Source of the DNA: Armatimonadota bacterium
GTDB lineage: Bacteria; Armatimonadota; Armatimonadia; Armatimonadales; Armatimonadaceae
Direction of reading: 5' to 3'
Assembly (NCBI GenBank): GCA_014381035.1
Contig: JACMIS010000482.1
Location: 1 to 5,794, forward strand
DNA length: 5,794 bases
The notes below the pieces were generated by a model. The model was not told the DNA's origin. It saw nothing but the letters and a program-made list of their open reading frames with translations, and searched no databases. Position numbers and translations under genes: made by a program. Positions 1-5,763 of the stretch are shown here, one piece after another. Numbering within the stretch: position 1 is the stretch's first letter; each line of letters begins with the position of its first letter.

Positions 1-528
1 CGCTATATCGGCGCGTCGTCGATGTATTCGTGGCAGTTCTGCAAGGCACTCTATCTCGCGGACCGGCATCATTGGACGCGGTTCGTTTCGATGCAGAACC
101 ATTACAACCTGCTCTATCGCGAGGAGGAGCGGGAAATGATGGGACTGTGTCAGGCGGAAGGCATCGGCGTGATTCCGTGGAGTCCGCTTGCGCGAGGCTA
201 TCTGACCCGTGCCTGGGACGAGCGACGCAGTACGGAACGCTCCGAGACGGACGCCTTCGGAAAGACGCTGTATGTATCCACCGAGAACGCGGACCGGAAC
301 GTCGTCGAGCGGGTCGAACAGATCGCGGCGACACGCGGTGTGCCGATGGCGCAGGTCGCGCTGGCATGGATGCTACAGAAAGCACCGGTCACGTCACCGA
401 TCATCGGCGCGACCAAACCGCATCACCTTGAGGACGCAGTCGCGGCATTGTCGGTCAAACTGACCTCGGAAGAAATGGCGTCGCTGGAAAAACCGTATGT
501 GCCGCACCCCGTACTCGGGTTTTCATAG
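1..528 (+). CDS. Aldo/keto reductase, C-terminal part (5' end outside window)
   Basis: The reading frame is open from base 1 and gives 175 residues, about the C-terminal half of a typical 320-330 residue NAD(P)H-dependent aldo/keto reductase. The visible part begins R-Y-I-G-A-S-S and continues with SMQNHYNLLYREEEREM, then IPWSPLARGYL (TIM-barrel strand with the cofactor loop), a helix rich in AQVALAWML, and PIIGATKPHHLEDA, the usual C-terminal cofactor-binding segment. The end, PYVPHPVLGF, is typical of the YajO-like group of large bacterial AKRs. The Asp-Tyr-Lys-His catalytic tetrad should lie upstream of the window and cannot be checked. Known family role: cytosolic reduction of aldehydes or ketones, or the reverse. 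The aldolase gene starts 20 bases downstream, so the protein may reduce an aldehyde made in the same pathway (inference). The ATG at 22 is internal, not the start. Confidence 0.93.
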   Translation, partial: RYIGASSMYSWQFCKALYLADRHHWTRFVSMQNHYNLLYREEEREMMGLCQAEGIGVIPWSPLARGYLTRAWDERRSTERSETDAFGKTLYVSTENADRNVVERVEQIAATRGVPMAQVALAWMLQKAPVTSPIIGATKPHHLEDAVAALSVKLTSEEMASLEKPYVPHPVLGFS

Positions 529-548
529 CGCGTGCTGCGATCAAAATC

Positions 549-1199
549 ATGCAAAAACACGACATACTTCACCGACTCCTGAATCCCGGTGTGGTCGCCG
601 TAATCCGTGCCGACGATTCCACACAGCTATTGGACGTTGCCCGCGCTCTCGAAGCCGGGGGCGTCACCGCGATGGAAGTCACGATGACGACGCCGAACGC
701 TTTGGACGTGATCCGGGCGGTGACTACCGAACTGGGTGACCGGGTACTGATGGGCGTCGGCACCGTTTTGGATACCGAGACCTGCCGGATGGCGATCCTC
801 GCCGGGGCGAAATTCGTGGTCACGCCGGTAATGAAACCGGACGTTATCGCCCTCTGCAACCGCTATTCCGTGCCGATTATCTGCGGAGCCTACACGCCGA
901 CCGAGGCACTCGCCGCACACGAAGCTGGCGCGGACTTTGTCAAGATCTTTCCCGCCGATAGCCTCGGTCCCGGTTTCATCAGGGCACTACTCGCGCCCCT
1001 GCCACAACTACGGATCATCCCGACCGGGGGCGTGGATTTACAGACAGTGGGGGATTTCGTTCGTGCCGGATGCGTTGCGGTCGCGGCGGGCGGTTCCCTG
1101 GTAAGCAAAGCGGTTCTGAAGTCGGGCGACTGGAAAACGCTCACGCAAACCGCACGGGCATTCGTGGAATCCGTTTCGATTGCACGAGAAGGAATTTGA
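549..1199 (+). CDS. eda: 2-dehydro-3-deoxy-phosphogluconate / 4-hydroxy-2-oxoglutarate aldolase (Eda family)
   Basis: The 216-residue protein has the full length of class I KDPG/KHG aldolases, which split 2-keto-3-deoxy-6-phosphogluconate or related acids into pyruvate and an aldehyde through a Schiff base. Visible motifs in order: GVVAVIRAD (14-22) with substrate-binding Arg20, MEVTMTT with acid/base Glu43, GVGTVL (69-74), VVTPVMKPD (90-98), GAYTPTE (113-119), VKIFPAD with Schiff-base Lys132, PTGGV (158-162) and the phosphate-binding GGSLV (181-185). All main catalytic residues are intact. It lies between an aldo/keto reductase (20 bases upstream) and an enolase-superfamily gene (27 bases downstream), which fits a sugar-acid pathway. 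No Shine-Dalgarno sequence precedes the ATG; this start was chosen because it gives the normal N-terminus. Whether the true substrate is KDPG, KDPGal or an unphosphorylated 2-keto-3-deoxy acid cannot be told from sequence. The symbol denotes the family, not a proven orthologue. Confidence 0.93.
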   Translation: MQKHDILHRLLNPGVVAVIRADDSTQLLDVARALEAGGVTAMEVTMTTPNALDVIRAVTTELGDRVLMGVGTVLDTETCRMAILAGAKFVVTPVMKPDVIALCNRYSVPIICGAYTPTEALAAHEAGADFVKIFPADSLGPGFIRALLAPLPQLRIIPTGGVDLQTVGDFVRAGCVAVAAGGSLVSKAVLKSGDWKTLTQTARAFVESVSIAREGI

Positions 1200-1226
1200 G
1201 ATTGCGACAGTGAAATTACCGTCGTC

Positions 1227-2390
1227 TTGAAAATAGAGCGGATTCGTACATATCGGTTATCGTGCCCCCTCCCCGAAATCCTTGGCTACGCACAAGGTAG
1301 ATTCGGGTCGCGTCAGGCACTTCTGGTGCAAATTGTTACCACCGATGGCTTGAGCGGATGGGGGGAAGCATCGGGTCCGGCGGCGATGGCGCAATGCGCG
1401 GTCAATACTTTCTACGCACCGAAACTGATCGGCAAAAATCCCCTGCAAACCGAACTGTTATGGAATAGCATGTGGAGGGCGTCCCGCGAATGGGCGCGGC
1501 GCGGACCGATGCTTGCTGCGATGTCGGCGATAGACATCGCGCTCTGGGATTTAAAGGGCAAAGCGATGGGGCTCCCCCTTTGCGAATTGCTCGGGGGCAA
1601 AACCCGCGACCGGATTCCTTGCTATGCGACAGGATGCTATTTCCGCGATCTTCCTGAAGCCGACCTGATCCCGACCCTGATTGATGAAGCGAGGGGATAT
1701 GTAGATGCCGGTTTCCGCGCCGTGAAGGTGCAGATCGGTCGCAACCTGCCTTTCGACCGTGCTTTGGCTCACGGGCTACGTGCCGCACTTCCGGACACCT
1801 ATCTCCTCGCGAACGCGCATCAAGCCTATGATCTCCCCGAAGCGATGCTCGTGGGGATGGCACTTCAGGAGAATCGTTTCGCCATGTTCGAGGATCCGCT
1901 CTCGCTCGATGTTCCCGAAGCGTACCGTAAACTCGGGGGGAAACTTCACATTCCCATCGCCGCAGGAAGACGCGAGCAAACCCGCTGGGGTTTCCAAGGG
2001 CTTCTGGATACCGGTGGCGTACAGATGCTGATGCCGGATTTTGCTTATTGCGGCGGCATCAGCGAGTTCATGAAGATTCGTGCGGCAGTGTCCACATTCG
2101 GGGCGAACCTTGTGCCGCACGTCTCCGGGACGATGTTCAGTCTGGCGTCCGCGCTCCATTTCCTGGCGTCCGACTTTCGGCAACCCGGACGTGCCGAAGC
2201 CAGTGTCGGTCTGTTAGAATATGAAGCACCGGACGCGAACCCGCTCCGTGACGCCATGTACAAGCCGACCATACCGATCGAGGGCGGCTCCGCGCTGGTT
2301 CCGACGACCGCGGGTTTGGGCGTCGAACTGGACTTCGAACTGCTTCGTATCTTCACCATGGAGAAACAGGAGGTTGACGCGCCGGGGTAA
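1227..2390 (+). CDS. Mandelate racemase / muconate lactonizing enzyme family protein with altered active site
   Basis: This 387-residue protein has both enolase-superfamily parts: an N-terminal capping domain (MKIERIRTYRL..., GWGEASGP at 44-51, SAIDIALWDLKGKA at 100-113, LLGGK at 121-125) and a TIM barrel. From memory it most resembles sugar-acid dehydratases and D-galactarolactone cycloisomerase. Retained are Lys167, metal ligand Glu222 (FEDP), Asp271 (MPDFAYCGG) and His298 (VPHVSGT), the last two being the His-Asp dyad. Lost are the second Lys of KxK (Gln169), the first metal ligand Asp (Asn196 in LLANAHQAY) and the third metal ligand Glu (Arg248 in AAGRRE). Mg2+ binding is therefore doubtful, and it may be an atypical enzyme or a non-catalytic relative. 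The start is TTG at 1227: the in-frame stop at 1197-1199 leaves no ATG or GTG, and MKIxxI is the usual N-terminus. No Shine-Dalgarno sequence is visible. The next gene follows after 9 bases. Confidence 0.9.
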   Translation: MKIERIRTYRLSCPLPEILGYAQGRFGSRQALLVQIVTTDGLSGWGEASGPAAMAQCAVNTFYAPKLIGKNPLQTELLWNSMWRASREWARRGPMLAAMSAIDIALWDLKGKAMGLPLCELLGGKTRDRIPCYATGCYFRDLPEADLIPTLIDEARGYVDAGFRAVKVQIGRNLPFDRALAHGLRAALPDTYLLANAHQAYDLPEAMLVGMALQENRFAMFEDPLSLDVPEAYRKLGGKLHIPIAAGRREQTRWGFQGLLDTGGVQMLMPDFAYCGGISEFMKIRAAVSTFGANLVPHVSGTMFSLASALHFLASDFRQPGRAEASVGLLEYEAPDANPLRDAMYKPTIPIEGGSALVPTTAGLGVELDFELLRIFTMEKQEVDAPG

Positions 2391-2399
2391 CATTCGGGT

Positions 2400-4136
2400 A
2401 TGCGTTTTCTGGCTTCTGTTTTTTTTCTTTTGATAGCTATGTCCACTGTGAACGAATCTGCCGATGCTGCCGCCCCTCCGAAGGAGCGACGGGTCCTTGA
2501 TGTACAAAATCGCCGCGTGGTTTTAGGGGACCGCTTCCCGTCCGACGTGGAACCGACGTGCGACGTGCTGATTTTAGGCGGCGGCACGGGAGCCATTGCC
2601 GCCGCCGAAGCCGTTGCCCGTCGCTATATGTCGGTTATTATTGTCGAACCGACCGCGAGCCTCGGGGGGCAACTCACCGCGCAACTCGTCCCCGCGCCCG
2701 ACGAAAATGCCCATATCGAAAAAGAGAACGGACCCTCGACGGCGGCGTATCGCCGCTTGCGTGAGCGGGTGCGCGAACTGTCCGCTTCGCTACCGGACGC
2801 GAAACCGGGTGCCGCGAAAAATATCGGGCAGGGATGGGTGTCACGTGTGTGCGCCCCGCCGGAGTTGTGGGAGCAAGCGATCCGGGAACGTATGGCCTAC
2901 TGGAGCAGCAACCGGGGTATCAAGCGAATCTACCTGCGCCATCAGGTGCGGGCTATCGAAACATTGTCAAATGGTCTGGTCAACTACGCGGACGTGGTGA
3001 ATTTAGACACCGGGAAAATGACGCGGATCGGCGCACGGTACATGATCGATGCGACCGAGGATGGTGAAGCCCTGCATCTCGCCGGTTGCCCGACGACGAT
3101 TGGGCAGGAGGCGAAGTCCGAGTATGACGAAGCGCATGCGCCGGACGAAGCCCGCCCCGATTGGGTGCAATCGTTTACGTACTGTTTCCTGCTCCGCTGG
3201 CAGGACGACCCGGCGAACCGAGCCGTCGTCGAGCAACCCGCGGAATACGAATATTTCAAGTCACTCGGGGAGTACACGCTGGATTATGTGTACTCCGAAC
3301 GCGGCACGGTGACGTACAAAGTGCTGACGAAAGCGGAAGGTGCGGGCGGTCCGTTCTGGACATACCGGCGTCTTCTGGCAGCGAACAGTTTTACCGGGGG
3401 GAAATCACCAAACGGCGACGTCGCGCTCATGAACTGGCGCGGGAACGATTTTCATGAGGAAACCTATCTGGGAAAGCCGCTGGATGAGCAGGCGCGGATA
3501 CTGGAGCGCGGAAAGAACTTCGCGCAGGGTTTTTGCTGGTGGCTACAGAATGAATGCCCCCGCGACGATGGGACGGGCGTTGGTTACCCCGAAATGCAAC
3601 TGGTGACCGGGAGCGAAGAGACTCTGGCGAACGGGATCGGCAGGGACGGATTCGCCGTCGCCCCGTATGTCCGCGAATCGCGCCGACTTCTTGCCGAGGC
3701 GATGCTAACCGAGAACGATATGGTCGCGCCACCGGGCAACCCGGGGGCGAAATGGGGGACCGAGTTCCCGGACTCGGTCGGTTGCGCCCTGTATGCGGTG
3801 GACATTCACCCGACCAAAGGTGAACCCCACCTGCTCCTACCGGCGGTTCCGTACCACCTACCGCTCGGATCGTTCCTGACGACAAGCGGTCCCGCGAATA
3901 TTCTGCCCGGTGGAAAAAACTTCGGTGCATCCCGTCTCGCGCTCGCCTCCGCCCGCATGCACCCGACCGAGTGGTTGGCAGGTGAGATCGCCGGAACCCT
4001 TGCTGCGTTCTGTATCGGTCGAAATATGAACCTTCCGAACCCGGTCCGCGACTCCCCCGAACTGTTCGCCGAGTTCCAATCCGAACTGCGCAAGGTAGGC
4101 ATCGAATATTCCTGGCGCAACATCCTTAAAGAGTAG
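2400..4136 (+). CDS. Exported FAD-dependent oxidoreductase (FAD_oxidored type)
   Basis: This is a 578-residue protein. Residues 1-23 look like a Sec signal peptide: one Arg, a hydrophobic core (FLASVFFLLIAM) and an ADA site before residue 24. A mature flavoprotein follows. It has the dinucleotide fold CDVLILGGGTGAIAAAEA (54-71; the last Gly of GxGxxG is Ala65), Glu83 at the ribose-binding position, SLGGQL (87-92), a second-strand motif YMIDATEDGEALHLAG (214-229), PYVRESRRL (422-430) and a C-terminal FAD segment, NILPGGKNFGAS...HPTEWLAGEIAGTLAAF (500-537). This pattern fits the large, mostly uncharacterised FAD-dependent oxidoreductase family common in polysaccharide-degrading environmental bacteria. 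The substrate is unknown. No twin-arginine motif is seen, which is odd for a cofactor-containing exported protein. The gene starts 9 bases after the enolase-superfamily stop and has no close Shine-Dalgarno site. No terminator is evident after it. Confidence 0.88.
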   Translation: MRFLASVFFLLIAMSTVNESADAAAPPKERRVLDVQNRRVVLGDRFPSDVEPTCDVLILGGGTGAIAAAEAVARRYMSVIIVEPTASLGGQLTAQLVPAPDENAHIEKENGPSTAAYRRLRERVRELSASLPDAKPGAAKNIGQGWVSRVCAPPELWEQAIRERMAYWSSNRGIKRIYLRHQVRAIETLSNGLVNYADVVNLDTGKMTRIGARYMIDATEDGEALHLAGCPTTIGQEAKSEYDEAHAPDEARPDWVQSFTYCFLLRWQDDPANRAVVEQPAEYEYFKSLGEYTLDYVYSERGTVTYKVLTKAEGAGGPFWTYRRLLAANSFTGGKSPNGDVALMNWRGNDFHEETYLGKPLDEQARILERGKNFAQGFCWWLQNECPRDDGTGVGYPEMQLVTGSEETLANGIGRDGFAVAPYVRESRRLLAEAMLTENDMVAPPGNPGAKWGTEFPDSVGCALYAVDIHPTKGEPHLLLPAVPYHLPLGSFLTTSGPANILPGGKNFGASRLALASARMHPTEWLAGEIAGTLAAFCIGRNMNLPNPVRDSPELFAEFQSELRKVGIEYSWRNILKE

Positions 4137-4154
4137 TCACGAGGTCATGGAGTA

Positions 4155-4183
4155 TTGACAGAACATTTATCCTATGGTAGAAT
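4155..4183 (+). promoter_or_regulatory. Sigma-70-type promoter of the tetR-family gene
   Basis: TTGACA (4155-4160, 6/6 match to the -35 consensus) is followed by exactly 17 bases and TAGAAT (4178-4183, 5/6 match to -10). It lies in the AT-rich gap after the FAD oxidoreductase gene. Transcription would start near 4190, giving a leader of about 24 bases before the ATG at 4214. The inverted repeat beginning at 4184 covers the expected transcription start. Confidence 0.82.
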
Positions 4184-4208
4184 ATGACTGGAATACTGAT
4201 TTAGTCAT
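4184..4208. promoter_or_regulatory. Inverted-repeat operator 1 (probable autoregulatory TetR-family site)
   Basis: Perfect 6-base arms ATGACT (4184-4189) and AGTCAT (4203-4208) flank a 13-base spacer. Placed directly after the -10 box, the element covers the predicted transcription start and ends 5 bases before the repressor's ATG. Its central 23 bases (4185-4207) match the element at 4932-4954 in 19 of 23 positions, in the pattern TGAC, then core YGRAATACYGWTTTA, then GTCA. Size and symmetry are normal for TetR-family operators. Binding by the adjacent repressor is inferred. Confidence 0.72.
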
Positions 4209-4213
4209 TAGGT

Positions 4214-4861
4214 ATGGGCAACGAAATGGCAGAGGATATACACATCACTACAGACCGAAGCGATTGTGAGGCGCGGCGAGCGATTCTGCAAGCGGCTCGC
4301 GCCCGTTTTTTGCATTACGGCTACAAGAAGACTACGATTGATGAGATCGCAGCGGATGCGGGTGTAGGCAAAGGTTCGGTATATCTTCACTTTTCCAACA
4401 AAGAAGAGATTATGCTAACCATCGCTCGTGATGTGAAGCGCAGTGTGACCGAGCAGATGCGAGCTATCGCGGTCTCCCTGGCGAAGCCCGAGGAAAAATT
4501 ACGTCGGATGATGTTGGCAAAGATCATCACTGTCCATGACGCCGTATTTTCCACGACGCATGGTATTGATATCGTGGATGACATTCTACGCCCCAAACTG
4601 ATGCAATGCAGTCGCGGCGAGCACGAAGCACAAACGCAGATTCTCGCCGAAATCTTTATTGAAGGGGAGCGTAATGGCGAGTTTTCACTCGGCGGGCATG
4701 ATCCGCTGGAAACCGCGGAACTTTTCGGGATGGCTTATATGTCTTTCTTTCCGCCATACCTGACGGGATGTTACGCCGACAAGGCGCACTGTCAAAAGCG
4801 GTTGGAAGCGATGGTAACCCGCATGACCGAGTTTCTACTGACCGGGCTACGCCGCCGATAA
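4214..4861 (+). CDS. TetR/AcrR-family transcriptional repressor
   Basis: The 215-residue protein has the usual TetR-family length. The N-terminal DNA-binding domain spans about 20-70: RRAILQAARARFLHYGYKKT, then TTIDEIAADAGVGKGSVYLHF (40-60), the helix-turn-helix with its recognition helix, then SNKEEI. The all-helical remainder (75-215) would bind a ligand and form the dimer; it is not recognisable by effector. Such proteins usually repress their own and neighbouring genes until a small molecule binds. Here a strong promoter and an inverted repeat lie directly upstream, and a matching repeat lies before the next gene, a sigma factor. Met1 (4214) has AGG only one base upstream; Met5 (4226) is an alternative start with AGG 13 bases upstream. 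A Rho-independent terminator follows the stop. The family call is secure; ligand and targets are inferred. Confidence 0.93.
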   Translation: MGNEMAEDIHITTDRSDCEARRAILQAARARFLHYGYKKTTIDEIAADAGVGKGSVYLHFSNKEEIMLTIARDVKRSVTEQMRAIAVSLAKPEEKLRRMMLAKIITVHDAVFSTTHGIDIVDDILRPKLMQCSRGEHEAQTQILAEIFIEGERNGEFSLGGHDPLETAELFGMAYMSFFPPYLTGCYADKAHCQKRLEAMVTRMTEFLLTGLRRR

Positions 4862-4892
4862 ATATTGTTTCAATTATCAGAAGAGATGATAC

Positions 4893-4920
4893 GCGCCACA
4901 CGGAAAATGGCGCATTTTTT
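4893..4920 (+). terminator. Rho-independent terminator after the tetR-family gene
   Basis: A perfect 6-base stem GCGCCA (4893-4898) / TGGCGC (4908-4913) with a 9-base loop is followed by A and six Ts (4915-4920). It lies 32 bases after the repressor's stop codon and before the sigma-factor promoter, so the two genes are probably separate transcription units. Confidence 0.85.
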
Positions 4921-4926
4921 GGGAAC

Positions 4927-4959
4927 ACTATTGACCGAAATACCGTTTTAGTCAATAGT
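4927..4959. promoter_or_regulatory. Inverted-repeat operator 2, upstream of the sigma-factor gene
   Basis: Perfect 9-base arms ACTATTGAC (4927-4935) and GTCAATAGT (4951-4959) flank a 15-base spacer containing a smaller AAA/TTT symmetry. The inner 23 bases (4932-4954) match the site at 4185-4207 in 19 of 23 positions, including all of TGAC and GTCA with the same 15-base spacing. No T-run follows and the arms are far apart, so this is better read as a protein-binding site than as a terminator. It overlaps both boxes of the predicted sigma-gene promoter, a placement expected to give repression. Confidence 0.75.
4931..4959 (+). promoter_or_regulatory. Probable sigma-70-type promoter of the ECF sigma-factor gene
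   Basis: TTGACC (4931-4936, 5/6 match to -35) is followed by 17 bases and AATAGT (4954-4959, 4/6 match to -10, keeping the A at position 2 and the final T). Transcription would start near 4966, about 31 bases before the ATG at 4997. The two boxes coincide with the two arms of operator 2. It is weaker than the repressor's promoter, so the call is moderate. Confidence 0.55.
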
Positions 4960-4996
4960 AAAGTAAGAGCCGAAGTTAGGACGGCGTTAAACGATC

Positions 4997-5713
4997 ATGA
5001 ATACGCAAACACAAATGACAACCGGAAATGTTTCTCACACCACCGTTCGAAATTCCCACATTGAGGCAGACCGCGCCCGACTTTTCGAGCGTGTCATCCT
5101 GCCGCATGAGCAAAGTCTATTTGGACCAGCGATGGCACTGACTCGTTCCTCAACCGATGCGGAGGACCTGGTGCAGGAAACATTGCTCCGAGCTTTCGAC
5201 CGTTTCGAGACATTTCGTCAGGATGGTTCGCCGCGTGCGTGGTTGCATACGATCATGCGGAACCTGTTCTTCAACATGTATCGCAAAAAGAGCCGTGAAC
5301 CGAAACAGGTTTCGCTGGACGTTTTCGAGCCGACCACGACCGGTGGTAGCGGCGGAGTCGCCATCGAGGCAGATTCTGCGGAGCAAGCCTCGCAGACAGT
5401 CACCTCGCCGGAGCGTATCGTTCTCGGACAGATGGAGTCGGCGGCACTCTTAGCAGCGGTCAAGGCACTGCCGGACGAGTACCGACAGGTGGTGACGATG
5501 GCGGACGTGCAAAACATGCCGTATCAGGACATCGCCGACACGCTTCGCATTCCTATCGGCACCGTGCGTTCGCGGCTGTCGCGCGGTCGTGAGCGGGTGC
5601 GTCGCGCGATTTTCGCCTGGCGTCCGTCGCCCAACATATCGCAACTGGAAAAGCACCCGGAATCGAAACCCGCGCTGACGTTCACGCCGCACCGCACCGC
5701 CGTCTCCGCTTAG
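4997..5713 (+). CDS. ECF-type RNA polymerase sigma factor (sigma-70 family)
   Basis: This 238-residue protein has the two domains of extracytoplasmic-function sigma factors and lacks sigma region 3. Region 2 spans about 34-98, with AEDLVQETLLRAF (55-67) for core polymerase binding and SPRAWLHTIMRNLFFNMYRKK (78-98) for -10 recognition and melting. A low-complexity linker (110-135) follows. Region 4 spans about 145-206: LPDEYRQVVTMADVQNMPYQDIADTL, then PIGTVRSRLSRGRERVRRAI, the helix-turn-helix for -35 recognition. A polar tail of about 30 residues follows region 4, and about 28 residues precede region 2, so it is somewhat longer than a minimal ECF factor. ATG 4997 was chosen as the first in-frame start after the promoter; Met7 (5015) is possible. 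No good Shine-Dalgarno site is present. No anti-sigma gene begins in the 81 bases after the stop. Target promoters are unknown. Confidence 0.92.
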   Translation: MNTQTQMTTGNVSHTTVRNSHIEADRARLFERVILPHEQSLFGPAMALTRSSTDAEDLVQETLLRAFDRFETFRQDGSPRAWLHTIMRNLFFNMYRKKSREPKQVSLDVFEPTTTGGSGGVAIEADSAEQASQTVTSPERIVLGQMESAALLAAVKALPDEYRQVVTMADVQNMPYQDIADTLRIPIGTVRSRLSRGRERVRRAIFAWRPSPNISQLEKHPESKPALTFTPHRTAVSA

Positions 5714-5727
5714 GATTTGGATTTAAC

Positions 5728-5763
5728 CACAAAGGTCACAAAGTTCAGGAAGCACACAAAGGG
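5728..5763. repeat. 9-base tandem repeat, about four units (CACAAAG type)
   Basis: CACAAAG occurs at 5728, 5737 and 5755, spaced by 9 and 18 bases. The unit at 5746 is degenerate (CAGGAAG). The four units read CACAAAGGT, CACAAAGTT, CAGGAAGCA and CACAAAGGG. The array starts 15 bases after the sigma-factor stop codon, is preceded by ATTTAAC, and is non-coding. Similar ACCACAAAGG/CACAAAG strings are, from memory, scattered between genes in several environmental bacterial genomes. Its function is unknown. Confidence 0.7.

Noticed and set aside
1206..1226. GAC, 15 bases, GTC just before the TTG start of the enolase-superfamily gene, with GAAATTACCGT inside, resembling the shared operator
   Set aside because: Only 3-base arms match, the outer T and A of TGAC/GTCA are missing, and the internal similarity needs a shift of about two bases. 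There is no promoter here and the spot is inside an operon.
2045..2596. Long antisense open frames (also 1402-1863 and 3427-3930)
   Set aside because: They run opposite well-supported genes, have compositions rich in Arg/Ser/Pro typical of shadow frames, and show no recognisable domain.
549..4136. Aldolase, enolase-superfamily and FAD oxidoreductase genes all lie in the same reading frame, divided only by short gaps with stops, hinting at read-through fusions
   Set aside because: Each product is full length for its family, and sharing a frame among three genes is a one-in-nine chance event. No recoding signal is seen at the stops.
4927..4959. The inverted repeat before the sigma gene as a transcription terminator
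   Set aside because: A real terminator already sits at 4893-4920. This repeat has AT-rich arms, a 15-base spacer and no T-run, and it matches the operator upstream of the repressor gene.
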